Shown one piece after another: positions 34,403 to 42,933 of a stretch of 64,000 nucleotides of DNA. This DNA is from Leisingera aquaemixtae (GTDB lineage Bacteria; Pseudomonadota; Alphaproteobacteria; Rhodobacterales; Rhodobacteraceae). Every line of letters starts with the position of its first letter. Positions within the stretch are counted from its first letter, which is position 1. The position numbers and the translations under genes were made by a program. The DNA lies in assembly GCF_001458395.1 (NCBI RefSeq), contig NZ_CYSR01000036.1:1-64000 (forward strand). Reading direction: 5' to 3'. Under the pieces are notes generated by a model. The model saw only the letters and a list, made by a program, of their open reading frames with translations. It was not told the DNA's origin and ran no database searches.

Positions 34403-35182
34403 TTGACCGATACAACGCCCGTTCTGCAAATCCGCGGCCTGCACAAATCCTATGGTGAGCTGGAAGTGATCAAAGGCGTGGATATCACCGCCCACAAGGG
34501 GGATGTGGTTTCGCTGATCGGGTCTTCGGGGTCGGGCAAGTCCACCCTTCTGCGCTGCTGCAACCTGCTGGAAGACAGCCAGGAAGGCGAGATCCTGTTC
34601 AAGGGCGAACCCGTCACCTGGACCGGCCAGGGGCTGAACCGCCGCCCCTCCGACGCCAAGCAGATCCTGCGCATCCGCACCAATCTCAGCATGGTATTCC
34701 AGCAGTTCAACCTGTGGGCCCATATGACCATCCTGCAGAACGTGATGGAAGCGCCGGTCACCGTGCTGGGGCGCGACAAGTCTGAGGTGGAGGAGAAAGC
34801 CCGCTATTACCTGACCAAGGTCGGGATCGGCGACAAATGCGATGTCTACCCCGCCCAGCTGTCGGGCGGCCAGCAGCAGCGCGCCGCGATTGCCCGCGCG
34901 CTGTGCATGGAGCCCGAGGCGCTGCTGTTTGACGAGCCCACCTCCGCTCTTGATCCGGAGCTGGAACAGGAAGTGATCAGGGTGATCAAGGACCTGGCTG
35001 CCGAAGGCCGCACCATGATGATCGTGACCCATGACATGAAAATGGCTGCCGACGTCTCCAGCCACGTCGTCTTTCTGCACCAGGGCCTGATCGAAGAAGA
35101 AGGCACCCCCGACGAAGTCTTTGGCGGCACCCGCTCCGAGCGGCTGCGCGCCTTCCTTTCCTCGACGCGCCACGCGCATTGA
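34403..35182 (+). CDS. Polar amino acid/amine ABC transporter ATP-binding protein
   Basis: A 259-residue ABC ATPase of the HisP/GlnQ class. Walker A GSSGSGKST, Q-loop FQQFNLW, signature LSGGQQQR, Walker B LLFDEP and the switch His in VTHDM are all present. The start is TTG at 34403; no in-frame ATG exists before the Walker A region and an AGGGA sequence lies about ten bases upstream. First gene of a transporter operon with the binding protein and two permeases downstream. Confidence 0.94.
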   Translation: MTDTTPVLQIRGLHKSYGELEVIKGVDITAHKGDVVSLIGSSGSGKSTLLRCCNLLEDSQEGEILFKGEPVTWTGQGLNRRPSDAKQILRIRTNLSMVFQQFNLWAHMTILQNVMEAPVTVLGRDKSEVEEKARYYLTKVGIGDKCDVYPAQLSGGQQQRAAIARALCMEPEALLFDEPTSALDPELEQEVIRVIKDLAAEGRTMMIVTHDMKMAADVSSHVVFLHQGLIEEEGTPDEVFGGTRSERLRAFLSSTRHAH

Positions 35183-35229
35183 GCAATAACAAACAAGTCC
35201 AACAACCAACCAAAAACGGGAGTATACTC

Positions 35230-35937
35230 ATGAAATCACTGATCCTTGGCACCGCCGCCCTGGCGCTGTCCGCGGGCATGGGCCTGGCAGAGACGGTGCG
35301 CCTGGGCACCGAAGGCGCCTATGCGCCGTGGAACTTCGTCAACGACGCGGGCGAAATCGACGGTTTCGAGCGCGAGCTGGGCGACGAGCTGTGCAAGCGT
35401 GCCGAGCTGACCTGCGAGTGGGTCAAGAACGACTGGGATTCGATCATTCCGAACCTGGTATCCGGCAACTACGACACCATCATCGCCGGCATGTCGATCA
35501 CCGACGAGCGTGACGAGGTGATTGACTTCACCCAGCCCTACACGCCGCCGGATCCGTCCGCCTATGTTGCCCAGTCGGCAGACATCGACCTGGAATCCGG
35601 CGTGATTGCCGCCCAGGCCACCACCATCCAGGCCGCCTTTGTGGCCGAGCAGGGCTGGACCCTGGTTGAGTTTGCCACCCCGGAAGAAACCGTCGCCGCC
35701 GTGCGCAACGGCGAAGCTGACGCGGTTCTGGCCGACAAGAGCTTCCTCGACACCGTGGTTGGTGACGATCTGGTGATGCTCGAAAAGACCGAAGCTCTGG
35801 GCGGCGGCGTCGGCATGGGCTTCCGCGAGTCGGACGCTGAGCTGCGCGGCAAGTTCGATGCGGCGATCCAGTCGATGAAAGATGACGGCTCGCTGAACGA
35901 ACTGATCGCCAAGTGGGAAGTGTCCTCCCAGTGGTAA
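35230..35937 (+). CDS. Periplasmic solute-binding protein of the polar amino acid/amine transporter
   Basis: A 235-residue family 3 solute-binding protein. Residues 1-20 are a signal peptide (MKSLILGTAALALSAGMGLA, cleavage before E). EGAYAPWNFVNDAGEIDGFE, the NLVSGNYDTIIAGMSITDER stretch and DFTQPY mark the binding fold. The ligand is probably a basic amino acid or polyamine-like amine, judged from the downstream gamma-glutamylation genes. Followed by two hairpins and then the permease genes. Confidence 0.93.
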   Translation: MKSLILGTAALALSAGMGLAETVRLGTEGAYAPWNFVNDAGEIDGFERELGDELCKRAELTCEWVKNDWDSIIPNLVSGNYDTIIAGMSITDERDEVIDFTQPYTPPDPSAYVAQSADIDLESGVIAAQATTIQAAFVAEQGWTLVEFATPEETVAAVRNGEADAVLADKSFLDTVVGDDLVMLEKTEALGGGVGMGFRESDAELRGKFDAAIQSMKDDGSLNELIAKWEVSSQW

Positions 35938-35940
35938 TCT

Positions 35941-35988
35941 GATCCTGTTCCAGGATCTGCAGGCCCGCCGCCGCGGCGCGCGGGCCTG
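35941..35988 (+). promoter_or_regulatory. Two hairpins between binding-protein and permease genes
   Basis: GATCCTG-TTC-CAGGATC (35941-35957) and CAGGCCCG (35960-35967) pairing with CGGGCCTG (35981-35988). Such structures often limit read-through and stabilise the upstream mRNA, giving more binding protein than permease. Confidence 0.6.
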
Positions 35989-36047
35989 ATTCATTCTCTT
36001 CCGGCGGCCATGCTGCCGGGCACGGCCGGAGAAAGACAGGCACTAAC

Positions 36048-36932
36048 ATGTTTTCCTATTGCACGGACCCGTCCACGCTTGAGGGGCTGAGCTGGCTCAG
36101 CTGCTACCTGACCACGGGCAAGCACTTGAACCTTTACATCTCGGTCGTCGTGGTTCTGGTCCTGCTGGCCATCACCGCCCCGGTTGCGCTGCTGTTCGGC
36201 TTCGGCGCCGCCAGCGCCGCCCGCTCCAAGTTCCTGCCGCTGCGCTGGTTCGGAAAGGGTTATACCAGCATCGTGCGGGGCGTGCCGGACATCGCGTTCT
36301 TCCTGTTTTTCGTCATCGCGCTGGACCAGGCGTTCGAATGGATGCGCCACAAGGTGAAGTGCCCGGACTGGGATCAGCCGATCCGGCAGGGCATCGACTT
36401 TGTGGTCTGCGACGCAGCCAAGCTGCCGCTGTCCGCATCGCCGCAGTGGGTGCATGAAACCTACGGCTTTTTCCTGGCGGTTCTGACCTTCTCGATTGTC
36501 TTCGGGGCCTTTGCCGCCAACGTTCTGTACGGCGCCATGCGGGCCGTTCCGCGCGCCCAGATCGAAACCGCCGAGGCCTATGGCATGACCACACGCCAGG
36601 CGTTCTGGCGCATTCTGGTGCCGCAGATGTGGGTCTATGCGCTGCCGGGCCTGTCGAACCTGTGGATGGTGCTGATCAAGGCGACGCCGCTTTTGTTCCT
36701 GCTGGGGGTCGAGGACATCGTTTACTGGGCGCGGGAGCTGGGCGGCACCAAGACTGAGCGTTTCACGGAATACCCGCATCCGAACTGGCATGTCTGGTAT
36801 TTTGCGGCGCTCTTGGTGTTCTACCTCTGCTTCACCAAGGTGTCCGAAGTGGTTCTGGCCCGGATCATGAAGCGCCTGACCAAAGGCCAGGCCACAGCGG
36901 GCGGCGAAGCACAAAGAAAGGCAGCGGCATGA
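36048..36932 (+). CDS. Amino acid/amine ABC transporter permease (HisQ-like)
   Basis: A 294-residue inner membrane protein with about five or six helices. The EAA loop is visible as ETAEAYGMTTRQAFWRILVPQMW. Loop between helices (MRHKVKCPDWDQPIRQG) is longer than in classical HisQ. Its stop overlaps the start of the second permease (ATGA), so the two subunits are made together. Confidence 0.9.
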   Translation: MFSYCTDPSTLEGLSWLSCYLTTGKHLNLYISVVVVLVLLAITAPVALLFGFGAASAARSKFLPLRWFGKGYTSIVRGVPDIAFFLFFVIALDQAFEWMRHKVKCPDWDQPIRQGIDFVVCDAAKLPLSASPQWVHETYGFFLAVLTFSIVFGAFAANVLYGAMRAVPRAQIETAEAYGMTTRQAFWRILVPQMWVYALPGLSNLWMVLIKATPLLFLLGVEDIVYWARELGGTKTERFTEYPHPNWHVWYFAALLVFYLCFTKVSEVVLARIMKRLTKGQATAGGEAQRKAAA

Positions 36933-37735
36933 GTTGCGTTGAAACCATCCAGGCCTATGCCTTCCGCTCCCTGGGGATTGGCGAACGGCTGCTGCCGCGC
37001 GGCGAATATACCCTGTGCGAGCATTTCACCCTGATCGGCTCCGGCCTGATCTGGAATGTCTACTTCGGCGCGCTGGCGCTGACGACCGGCTTTTTCCTGG
37101 CGGTGGCGCTGGCGGTGGGCAAGTCCAGCCCCAACCCGCTGTGGCGCAAACCGGCGGAGTGGTTCATCTTCTTGTTCCGCGGCAGCCCGCTGTTCATCCA
37201 GTTCTTCTTTGCCTATGCCTGCTTCCTCAGCCTGAAAAGCGTCTCCAGCTTCTTTGACCCGTTCACCTCGGCCTGGCTGGGCGCCCTGGTCGTGCTGTTC
37301 TTCAACACCGCCGCCTATTCGGGGGAGATCTTCTATGGCGCGCTGCTGTCGATCCCCAAGGGCGATATCGAGGCCGCGGACGCCTATGGCATGTCCGGCT
37401 GGACCCGGTTCCGCCGCATCACCTTCCCGACCATGCTGCGGCTGGCCTGGCCCGCCTACACCAACGAGGCGATTTTCCTGTTCCACGCCACCACGCTGGT
37501 GTTCTTCTCCGGCTTCCCGGCCTGGCGGCAGCAGGGTGATGCGCTGTATTACGCCAGCTACTTCGCGGACAAGACCTTCAACCCGTTTGTCCCCTACCCG
37601 ATCCTGGCGTTCTACTTCATCCTGCTGACGCTGGTGATCATCGCCATCTTCGGCGCGGTGAACAAACACCTGAACAAGCACCTGCCCCAGGAACGGCGGA
37701 GAAAATTTCGCTTGCGTCCTAATCTGATCCGGTAG
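36929..37735 (+). CDS. Amino acid/amine ABC transporter permease (HisM-like)
   Basis: A 268-residue membrane protein, partner of the preceding permease. The EAA loop reads IEAADAYGMSGWTRFRRITFPTM cut into IEAADAYGMSGW and RRITFP; FLFRGSPLFIQFFFAYACF is the conserved membrane segment before it. The basic C-terminal tail (QERRRKFRLR) is cytoplasmic. Last gene of the transporter operon. Confidence 0.9.
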   Translation: MSCVETIQAYAFRSLGIGERLLPRGEYTLCEHFTLIGSGLIWNVYFGALALTTGFFLAVALAVGKSSPNPLWRKPAEWFIFLFRGSPLFIQFFFAYACFLSLKSVSSFFDPFTSAWLGALVVLFFNTAAYSGEIFYGALLSIPKGDIEAADAYGMSGWTRFRRITFPTMLRLAWPAYTNEAIFLFHATTLVFFSGFPAWRQQGDALYYASYFADKTFNPFVPYPILAFYFILLTLVIIAIFGAVNKHLNKHLPQERRRKFRLRPNLIR

Positions 37736-37743
37736 TATCCATT

Positions 37744-37829
37744 ATTTGATCAAATTCAGAGCCCAGGTGTCCGGCCACAGAATCCTGCGAGTTCATGGGC
37801 AAACCCTAGGCCGCGCTGGATTATGATCA
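37744..37829. promoter_or_regulatory. Promoter region of the GS/GATase/oxidase cluster with two TGATCA palindromes
   Basis: A perfect 12-bp palindrome ATTTGATCAAAT at 37744-37755 and a second TGATCA at 37824-37829 in an AT-rich context (TTATGATCAAAAATTGGACC) lie upstream of the first glutamine synthetase-like gene. They are candidate operators for a GntR-like or similar regulator not in the window. Confidence 0.45.
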
Positions 37830-37926
37830 AAAATTGGACCAGGGGTGATAAGCTGCCCCGGCCCTGCTGCGCCCCGTCCGGGGGCGCTGGCGGCCGGCGG
37901 TGCCCCCGAAACCGTCAGGTGATTGG

Positions 37927-39261
37927 ATGAAGAACTGGCTCAGGAAAAACCCGCATGTGCGCACCATCCGCGTTGCGGCGGCGGACATCAACGGTCAGGC
38001 CCGGGGCAAGCGCGTCCCTGCCCGCTTTGCCGACAAGGCGGTCGAGGAAGGCACCCGCTTTCCGCTGTCGGTTCTGAACCTGGACATCTGGGGCGAGGAT
38101 ATCGACGACAGCCCGCTGGTGTTTGAGAGCGGCGATGCCGATGGGGTGCTGAAGCCGACTGAGCGCGGCTTTGTGCCGATGCCCTGGCTGGACGCGCCTT
38201 CGGCGCTGCTGCCGATCTGGATGTACCGTGAAGACGGGCGCGCCTACGAAGGTGACCCGCGCCACGCGCTGCGCGCCGTGGTCGACCGCTACAAGGCGCT
38301 GGGGCTGACCCCGGTGGTCGCGGTGGAGCTGGAATTCTTCCTGATCGACGACAGCGGCAAGAACCTGCAGGTGCCGACGTCGCCGCGGTCCGGCAAGCGC
38401 CGCAAGGCGGCGGAAACCATGTCGATCCGGGCGCTGGACCAGTTCGACACCTTCTTCACCGATCTCTACGACGCCTGCGAGGACATGGACATCCCCGCCG
38501 ACACCGCGATTTCCGAGGCGGGCCTGGGTCAGTTCGAAATCAACCTGATGCACGGCCCCGACGCGCTGCGCGCCGCCGATGACGCCTGGCTGTTCAAGAT
38601 GCTGGTCAAGGGCCTCGCCCGCCGCCACGGTTTTGCCGCCAGCTTCATGGCCAAACCCTATGAGGACTACGCCGGCAACGGGTTGCACACCCATTTCTCG
38701 GTGCTGGATCAGGACGGCAACAACATCTTTGACGACGGCGGCCCCAAGGGCACCGATGCCATGCGCCACGCCGTCGGCGGCTGCCTGAAGGCAATGGGCG
38801 ATTCCACCCTGGTGTTTGCGCCGCACGGCAACAGCTATGACCGGATGGTGCCGGGCGCCCACGCCCCCACCGGCATCTGCTGGGCCTACGAGAACCGCAC
38901 CGCCGCGATCCGCGTGCCCTCCGGCAGCCCCAAGGCGCGCCGGATTGAGCACCGCTTTGCCGGCGGCGACGTGAACCCCTACCTGATGCTGACCGCCATT
39001 CTCGGCGCCGCGCTTTATGGGATCGAGAACAAGATCGAACCCTCGGAGCCGATCACCGGCAACGCCTATGCGCTGGACCTGCCGCAGGTGCCCAACACCT
39101 GGCAAAGCGCCATCGACGCGTTCGAGAACTCGGACATCATCCCGCAGTTCTTCTCCGCCGAGATGATCCGCAACATGGTGCTGACCAAGCGCCAGGAGCT
39201 GCATTACATGGAAGAACTCACCCCGGAAGAGCGGGTGGAGATCTACCTGGATACGGTCTGA
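37927..39261 (+). CDS. Glutamine synthetase-family protein (gamma-glutamylamine synthetase, PuuA-like)
   Basis: A 444-residue glutamine synthetase-like ligase. Visible GS parts: PVVAVELEFFLID (metal Glu), SEAGLGQFEINLMHG, FMAKPYEDYAGNGLHTHFSV (active-site His), GSPKARRIEHRFAGGDVNPYL (Arg/Glu). The adenylylation loop of GlnA is absent. Such proteins attach glutamate to amines such as putrescine. A CAGG ribosome site precedes ATG 37927. It belongs with the GATase, second GS-like and FAD oxidase genes downstream. Confidence 0.88.
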   Translation: MKNWLRKNPHVRTIRVAAADINGQARGKRVPARFADKAVEEGTRFPLSVLNLDIWGEDIDDSPLVFESGDADGVLKPTERGFVPMPWLDAPSALLPIWMYREDGRAYEGDPRHALRAVVDRYKALGLTPVVAVELEFFLIDDSGKNLQVPTSPRSGKRRKAAETMSIRALDQFDTFFTDLYDACEDMDIPADTAISEAGLGQFEINLMHGPDALRAADDAWLFKMLVKGLARRHGFAASFMAKPYEDYAGNGLHTHFSVLDQDGNNIFDDGGPKGTDAMRHAVGGCLKAMGDSTLVFAPHGNSYDRMVPGAHAPTGICWAYENRTAAIRVPSGSPKARRIEHRFAGGDVNPYLMLTAILGAALYGIENKIEPSEPITGNAYALDLPQVPNTWQSAIDAFENSDIIPQFFSAEMIRNMVLTKRQELHYMEELTPEERVEIYLDTV

Positions 39262-39336
39262 CCTAACGGTGGCTTGCCCGCCGTCCTGGCGGCGGGCTAC
39301 CGTCCCGTGCAGCGAACTTCTTCTGACTGGTGACTT

Positions 39337-40017
39337 ATGAAAATCGGCATCCTGCAAACCGGCCACTCCCCCGAAGACCTGTATGAACCGTTCGGCGATT
39401 ACGACGGCATGTTCCGCGGCATGCTGGATGGCAAGGGGTTCGAGTTTCAGACCTGGGCCGTGGTGGACGGCATCTTCCCGGATGGGCCGCAGGACGCCGA
39501 CGGCTGGCTGATCACCGGCTCCAGGCATGGCGCCTATGAGGATCACGCCTGGATCCCGCCGCTGGAGGACCTGATCCGCGCCATCCACGCCAGCAAACAG
39601 CCGCTGGCCGGCATCTGCTTTGGCCATCAGATCATCGCCCAGGCGCTTGGCGGCAAGGTCGCCAAGTTCGAAGGCGGCTGGGCTGTGGGCCGCGTCACCT
39701 ACCAGACGCAGGACGGCCCGCTGACCCTGAACGCCTGGCACCAGGACCAGGTGGTGGAGTTGCCCGAGGGCGCGCGGGTGCTGGGCGGGAATGATTTCTG
39801 CCGCAACGGCATCCTGGCTTATGGCGACCACATCATCTCCTGGCAGCCCCACCCCGAGTTTCCCAGCGCCTTTGTCGGCGGCCTGATAGAAAAACGCGGC
39901 CGCGGCGTGGTGCCCGACGAGGTGCTCGACCGCGCTGCTGCCGGTCTGGATGCCCCCGTGGATAATCAAAACATCGCAACCTTCCTCGCAGAGTTTTACA
40001 GGAAAGAGAGGACCTAA
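39337..40017 (+). CDS. Class I glutamine amidotransferase-like protein
   Basis: A 226-residue GATase with the catalytic triad: Cys in AGICFGHQ, His and Glu in WQPHPEF. The ICFGHQ form is of the GMP-synthase-like type, not the GVCRG form of PuuD. It lies between two GS-like genes and overlaps the second by one base, so it may hydrolyse the gamma-glutamyl product or supply ammonia. The exact reaction is inferred from context. Confidence 0.87.
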   Translation: MKIGILQTGHSPEDLYEPFGDYDGMFRGMLDGKGFEFQTWAVVDGIFPDGPQDADGWLITGSRHGAYEDHAWIPPLEDLIRAIHASKQPLAGICFGHQIIAQALGGKVAKFEGGWAVGRVTYQTQDGPLTLNAWHQDQVVELPEGARVLGGNDFCRNGILAYGDHIISWQPHPEFPSAFVGGLIEKRGRGVVPDEVLDRAAAGLDAPVDNQNIATFLAEFYRKERT

Positions 40018-41375
40018 TGTCAGCCTGGCTCGACGCCCTTCCCGATGCAGCAAAATCCTATCTGGAGGGCCGTCGTCTCGACGAAGTTGAATGCGTTATC
40101 TCGGACCTTCCCGGTATCGCCCGTGGCAAGGCGGTACCGGCATCGAAATTTGCAAAGACCGATTTTTTCCATCTGCCAGACAGCATCTTTTACCAGACCA
40201 TCACCGGCGACTGGGCCGATGCTGCGGATGACGACGGCTGGATCGAAAAGGACATGACCCTGAAGCCGGACATGTCCACGGCCACGGCCGCGCCCTGGAC
40301 CGCGGACTGGACGCTGCAGGTGATCCATGATGCCTATGACCGGGACGGCGATCCGATCCCCTACAGCCCGCGCAACGTGCTGAAGCGGGTGGTGCAGCTT
40401 TATCACGACAAAGGCTGGAAGCCGATTGTGGCGCCGGAAATGGAATTCTTCCTGGTGTCGCGCAACCTGGACCCGGCGCATGAAATCAAGCCGATGATGG
40501 GCCGCTCCGGCCGCCCGGCGGCTGCGCGGCAGGCCTATTCGATGACCGCGGTGGACGAATTCGGCCCCGTGATCGACGACATCTACGACTTTGCCGAGGC
40601 GCAGGGGTTCGAGATCGACGGCATCACCCAGGAAGGCGGCGCCGGCCAGCTGGAAATCAACCTGCGCCACGGCAACCCGGTCAAGCTGGCGGATGAGGTG
40701 TTCTACTTCAAGCGGCTGATCCGCGAGGCCGCGCTGCGCCACGACTGCTTTGCCACCTTTATGGCCAAGCCGATCGAGGATGAGCCCGGTTCCGCGATGC
40801 ACATCCACCATTCGGTGATCGACATGGAGACCGGAGAGAACATCTTCTCAGGCCCGCAGGGCGGCGAGACCGATGCATTCTTCCACTTCATCGCCGGGCT
40901 GCAGAACCACCTGCCCGCGGGTCTTGCGGTCATGGCGCCCTATGTGAACTCCTACCGCCGCTACGTGAAGGACCACGCCGCGCCGATCAATCTGGAATGG
41001 GCGCGCGACAACCGCACCACCGGCATTCGAATCCCGCTGTCCGGTCCTGAAGCGCGGCGGGTGGAAAACCGCATCGCAGGCATGGACTGCAACCCCTATC
41101 TGGGCATCGCCCTGTCACTGGCCTGCGGCTATCTCGGCCTGATCGAGGAGCAGCGTCCGCGCAAGCAGTTCAAGGGCAATGCCTATGACGGGGATGGAGA
41201 CATTCCGCAGGTGATGGGCGAGGCGCTCGACATGTTCGAGGAGGCCACCGCCCTGCATGAGGTGCTGGGCCCGGATTTCGCCCGTGTCTACTCCATCGTG
41301 AAACGTGCGGAGTACGAGGAGTTCCTGCAGGTGATCTCGCCCTGGGAGCGCGAGCACCTGCTGATGAACGTCTGA
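40017..41375 (+). CDS. Glutamine synthetase-family protein (second copy, PuuA-like)
   Basis: A 452-residue GS-like ligase, clearly diverged from the copy at 37927. GS elements: PIVAPEMEFFLVS, QEGGAGQLEINLRHG, FMAKPIEDEPGSAMHIHHSV, GPEARRVENRIAGMDCNPYL. It probably glutamylates a different amine or forms a hetero-oligomer with the first copy. The start overlaps the GATase stop (TAATG). Confidence 0.88.
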   Translation: MSAWLDALPDAAKSYLEGRRLDEVECVISDLPGIARGKAVPASKFAKTDFFHLPDSIFYQTITGDWADAADDDGWIEKDMTLKPDMSTATAAPWTADWTLQVIHDAYDRDGDPIPYSPRNVLKRVVQLYHDKGWKPIVAPEMEFFLVSRNLDPAHEIKPMMGRSGRPAAARQAYSMTAVDEFGPVIDDIYDFAEAQGFEIDGITQEGGAGQLEINLRHGNPVKLADEVFYFKRLIREAALRHDCFATFMAKPIEDEPGSAMHIHHSVIDMETGENIFSGPQGGETDAFFHFIAGLQNHLPAGLAVMAPYVNSYRRYVKDHAAPINLEWARDNRTTGIRIPLSGPEARRVENRIAGMDCNPYLGIALSLACGYLGLIEEQRPRKQFKGNAYDGDGDIPQVMGEALDMFEEATALHEVLGPDFARVYSIVKRAEYEEFLQVISPWEREHLLMNV

Positions 41376-41480
41376 AACCTCAGGCGCTGCGCCCCGGTGC
41401 AGCGCCCGTGCAATTGAGTATTTACAGAAAGATGAAGAGCAGGCGACGCGCTGGCGGGCCTGCTCCTGATGAGGTGCGTG

Positions 41481-42791
41481 ATGGGGATGAACCTGCTCTA
41501 TTCCAATGACCGCAAGGGCGAGTACCCGGACAGCTGGTATGCGGCGACGGCCATTCCGATGGAGCACTTTGCAGCCCTTGACGGCGCGGTGGCCGCGGAC
41601 GTCTGCGTTGTGGGCGGCGGCTATACCGGCCTGTCGGCAGCGCTGCATCTGGCCGAAGCGGGAATGTCCGTGGTGCTGCTGGACGCGCAGCGGGTGGGTT
41701 TTGGCGCCTCCGGGCGCAACGGCGGCCAGCTCGGCAGCGGCCAGCGCATGGACCAGGAGGGTCTGGAGGCGCTGATGGGCGGGCCGGAGGCGCAGAAGCT
41801 CTGGCAGCTGGGCGAGGATGCCAAGGATCTGGTGAAATCGCTGATCGCCCGCCACGGCCAGGACTGCCACTTGAAACCAGGCGTCGCCTGGACCGCCTTT
41901 TCCGAAAAGGAGGCGGCAGAGCTGCATGACTATGGCCGCCACCTGCAGGACCGCTACGGCTACGGCAGCATTGAGCTGCTCGGCCAGGACGCCTGCTGGG
42001 CCATGTGCCCCTCGCCCGCCTATAAGGGCGGCATTCTGGATCATGGTGCGGGGCATCTGCATCCGTTGAACTATGCCTTCAGCCTGGCCCGTGCGGCTGC
42101 GGCTGCCGGGGCCGTCATCCACGAGGGCAGCGAGGTTCTGGAGATCGAGGAAGGCGCCAAGCTGCGGATCCGCACCGCGGGCGGCAGCGTCACCGCCGAT
42201 CACCTGGTCCTGGCCTGCAACGGCTATCTTGGCGGCCTGAATGGCCAGGTGGCCGCGCGGGTCATGCCGATCAACAACTTCGTGGTGGCGACGGAGCCGC
42301 TGGGCGAGGACGCCGCCCGGGTGCTGGCCCGCGACGTGGCGGTGGCGGATACCAAATTCGTGGTCAACTACTTCCGGCTCAGCCACGACAAACGGCTGCT
42401 GTTCGGCGGCGGCGAAAGCTATGGCTACCGCTTCCCCTCCGATATCCAGGCCACCGTGCGCAAGCCAATGACGGAGATCTTCCCGCACCTGAAGGACGTG
42501 AAGATCGATTACGCCTGGGGCGGCACCCTGGGTATCACCATGAAGCGGATGCCCTATCTGGCGCGGCTGGCGCCCAACGTGCTGACCGCCTCGGGCTATT
42601 CCGGCCACGGTGTCGGCACTGCCACCCATGCGGGCAAGCTGATGGCGCAGGCGATCCAGGGCCAGGCAGAGGGGTTTGACACCCTGGCCCGCGTTCCTGC
42701 CCCACGCTTTCCCGGCGGGCCGCGGATGCGCTCGCCGCTCCTGGTGCTGGCGATGACCTGGTTTGCCCTGCGCGACCGGCTTGGCGTTTAG
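41481..42791 (+). CDS. FAD-dependent oxidoreductase (gamma-glutamylputrescine oxidase PuuB-like)
   Basis: A 436-residue DAO-family flavoenzyme. The dinucleotide-binding motif VVGGGYTGLSAALHLAEAG follows about 30 residues of N-terminal segment ending in DVCV; GFGASGRNGGQ is the typical second FAD motif of PuuB-type oxidases, and GYSGHGVGTATHAGKL is the C-terminal FAD loop. It would oxidise the gamma-glutamyl amine to an aldehyde. ATG 41481 has GAGG six bases upstream; ATG 41487 is an alternative. No PuuC aldehyde dehydrogenase is seen nearby. Confidence 0.88.
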   Translation: MGMNLLYSNDRKGEYPDSWYAATAIPMEHFAALDGAVAADVCVVGGGYTGLSAALHLAEAGMSVVLLDAQRVGFGASGRNGGQLGSGQRMDQEGLEALMGGPEAQKLWQLGEDAKDLVKSLIARHGQDCHLKPGVAWTAFSEKEAAELHDYGRHLQDRYGYGSIELLGQDACWAMCPSPAYKGGILDHGAGHLHPLNYAFSLARAAAAAGAVIHEGSEVLEIEEGAKLRIRTAGGSVTADHLVLACNGYLGGLNGQVAARVMPINNFVVATEPLGEDAARVLARDVAVADTKFVVNYFRLSHDKRLLFGGGESYGYRFPSDIQATVRKPMTEIFPHLKDVKIDYAWGGTLGITMKRMPYLARLAPNVLTASGYSGHGVGTATHAGKLMAQAIQGQAEGFDTLARVPAPRFPGGPRMRSPLLVLAMTWFALRDRLGV

Positions 42792-42933
42792 GCGCTCCTG
42801 AGCCGGTTTTCGCGCAACTTCGCAACAACCCTGTGAAATTTTGCCGGGCGTGGCAAATTCCGCCGCGTCCCCTCTTGGCAGCAGCCCTGGTTAGTTTTAC
42901 GTTTCCTGAAGCAACAATTCAGGATTTTGAAAT

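Noticed and set aside
39337-40017. PuuD (gamma-glutamyl-GABA hydrolase) label for the GATase
   Set aside because: The catalytic loop is ICFGHQ, of the GMP-synthase-like class, not the VCRG form of PuuD.
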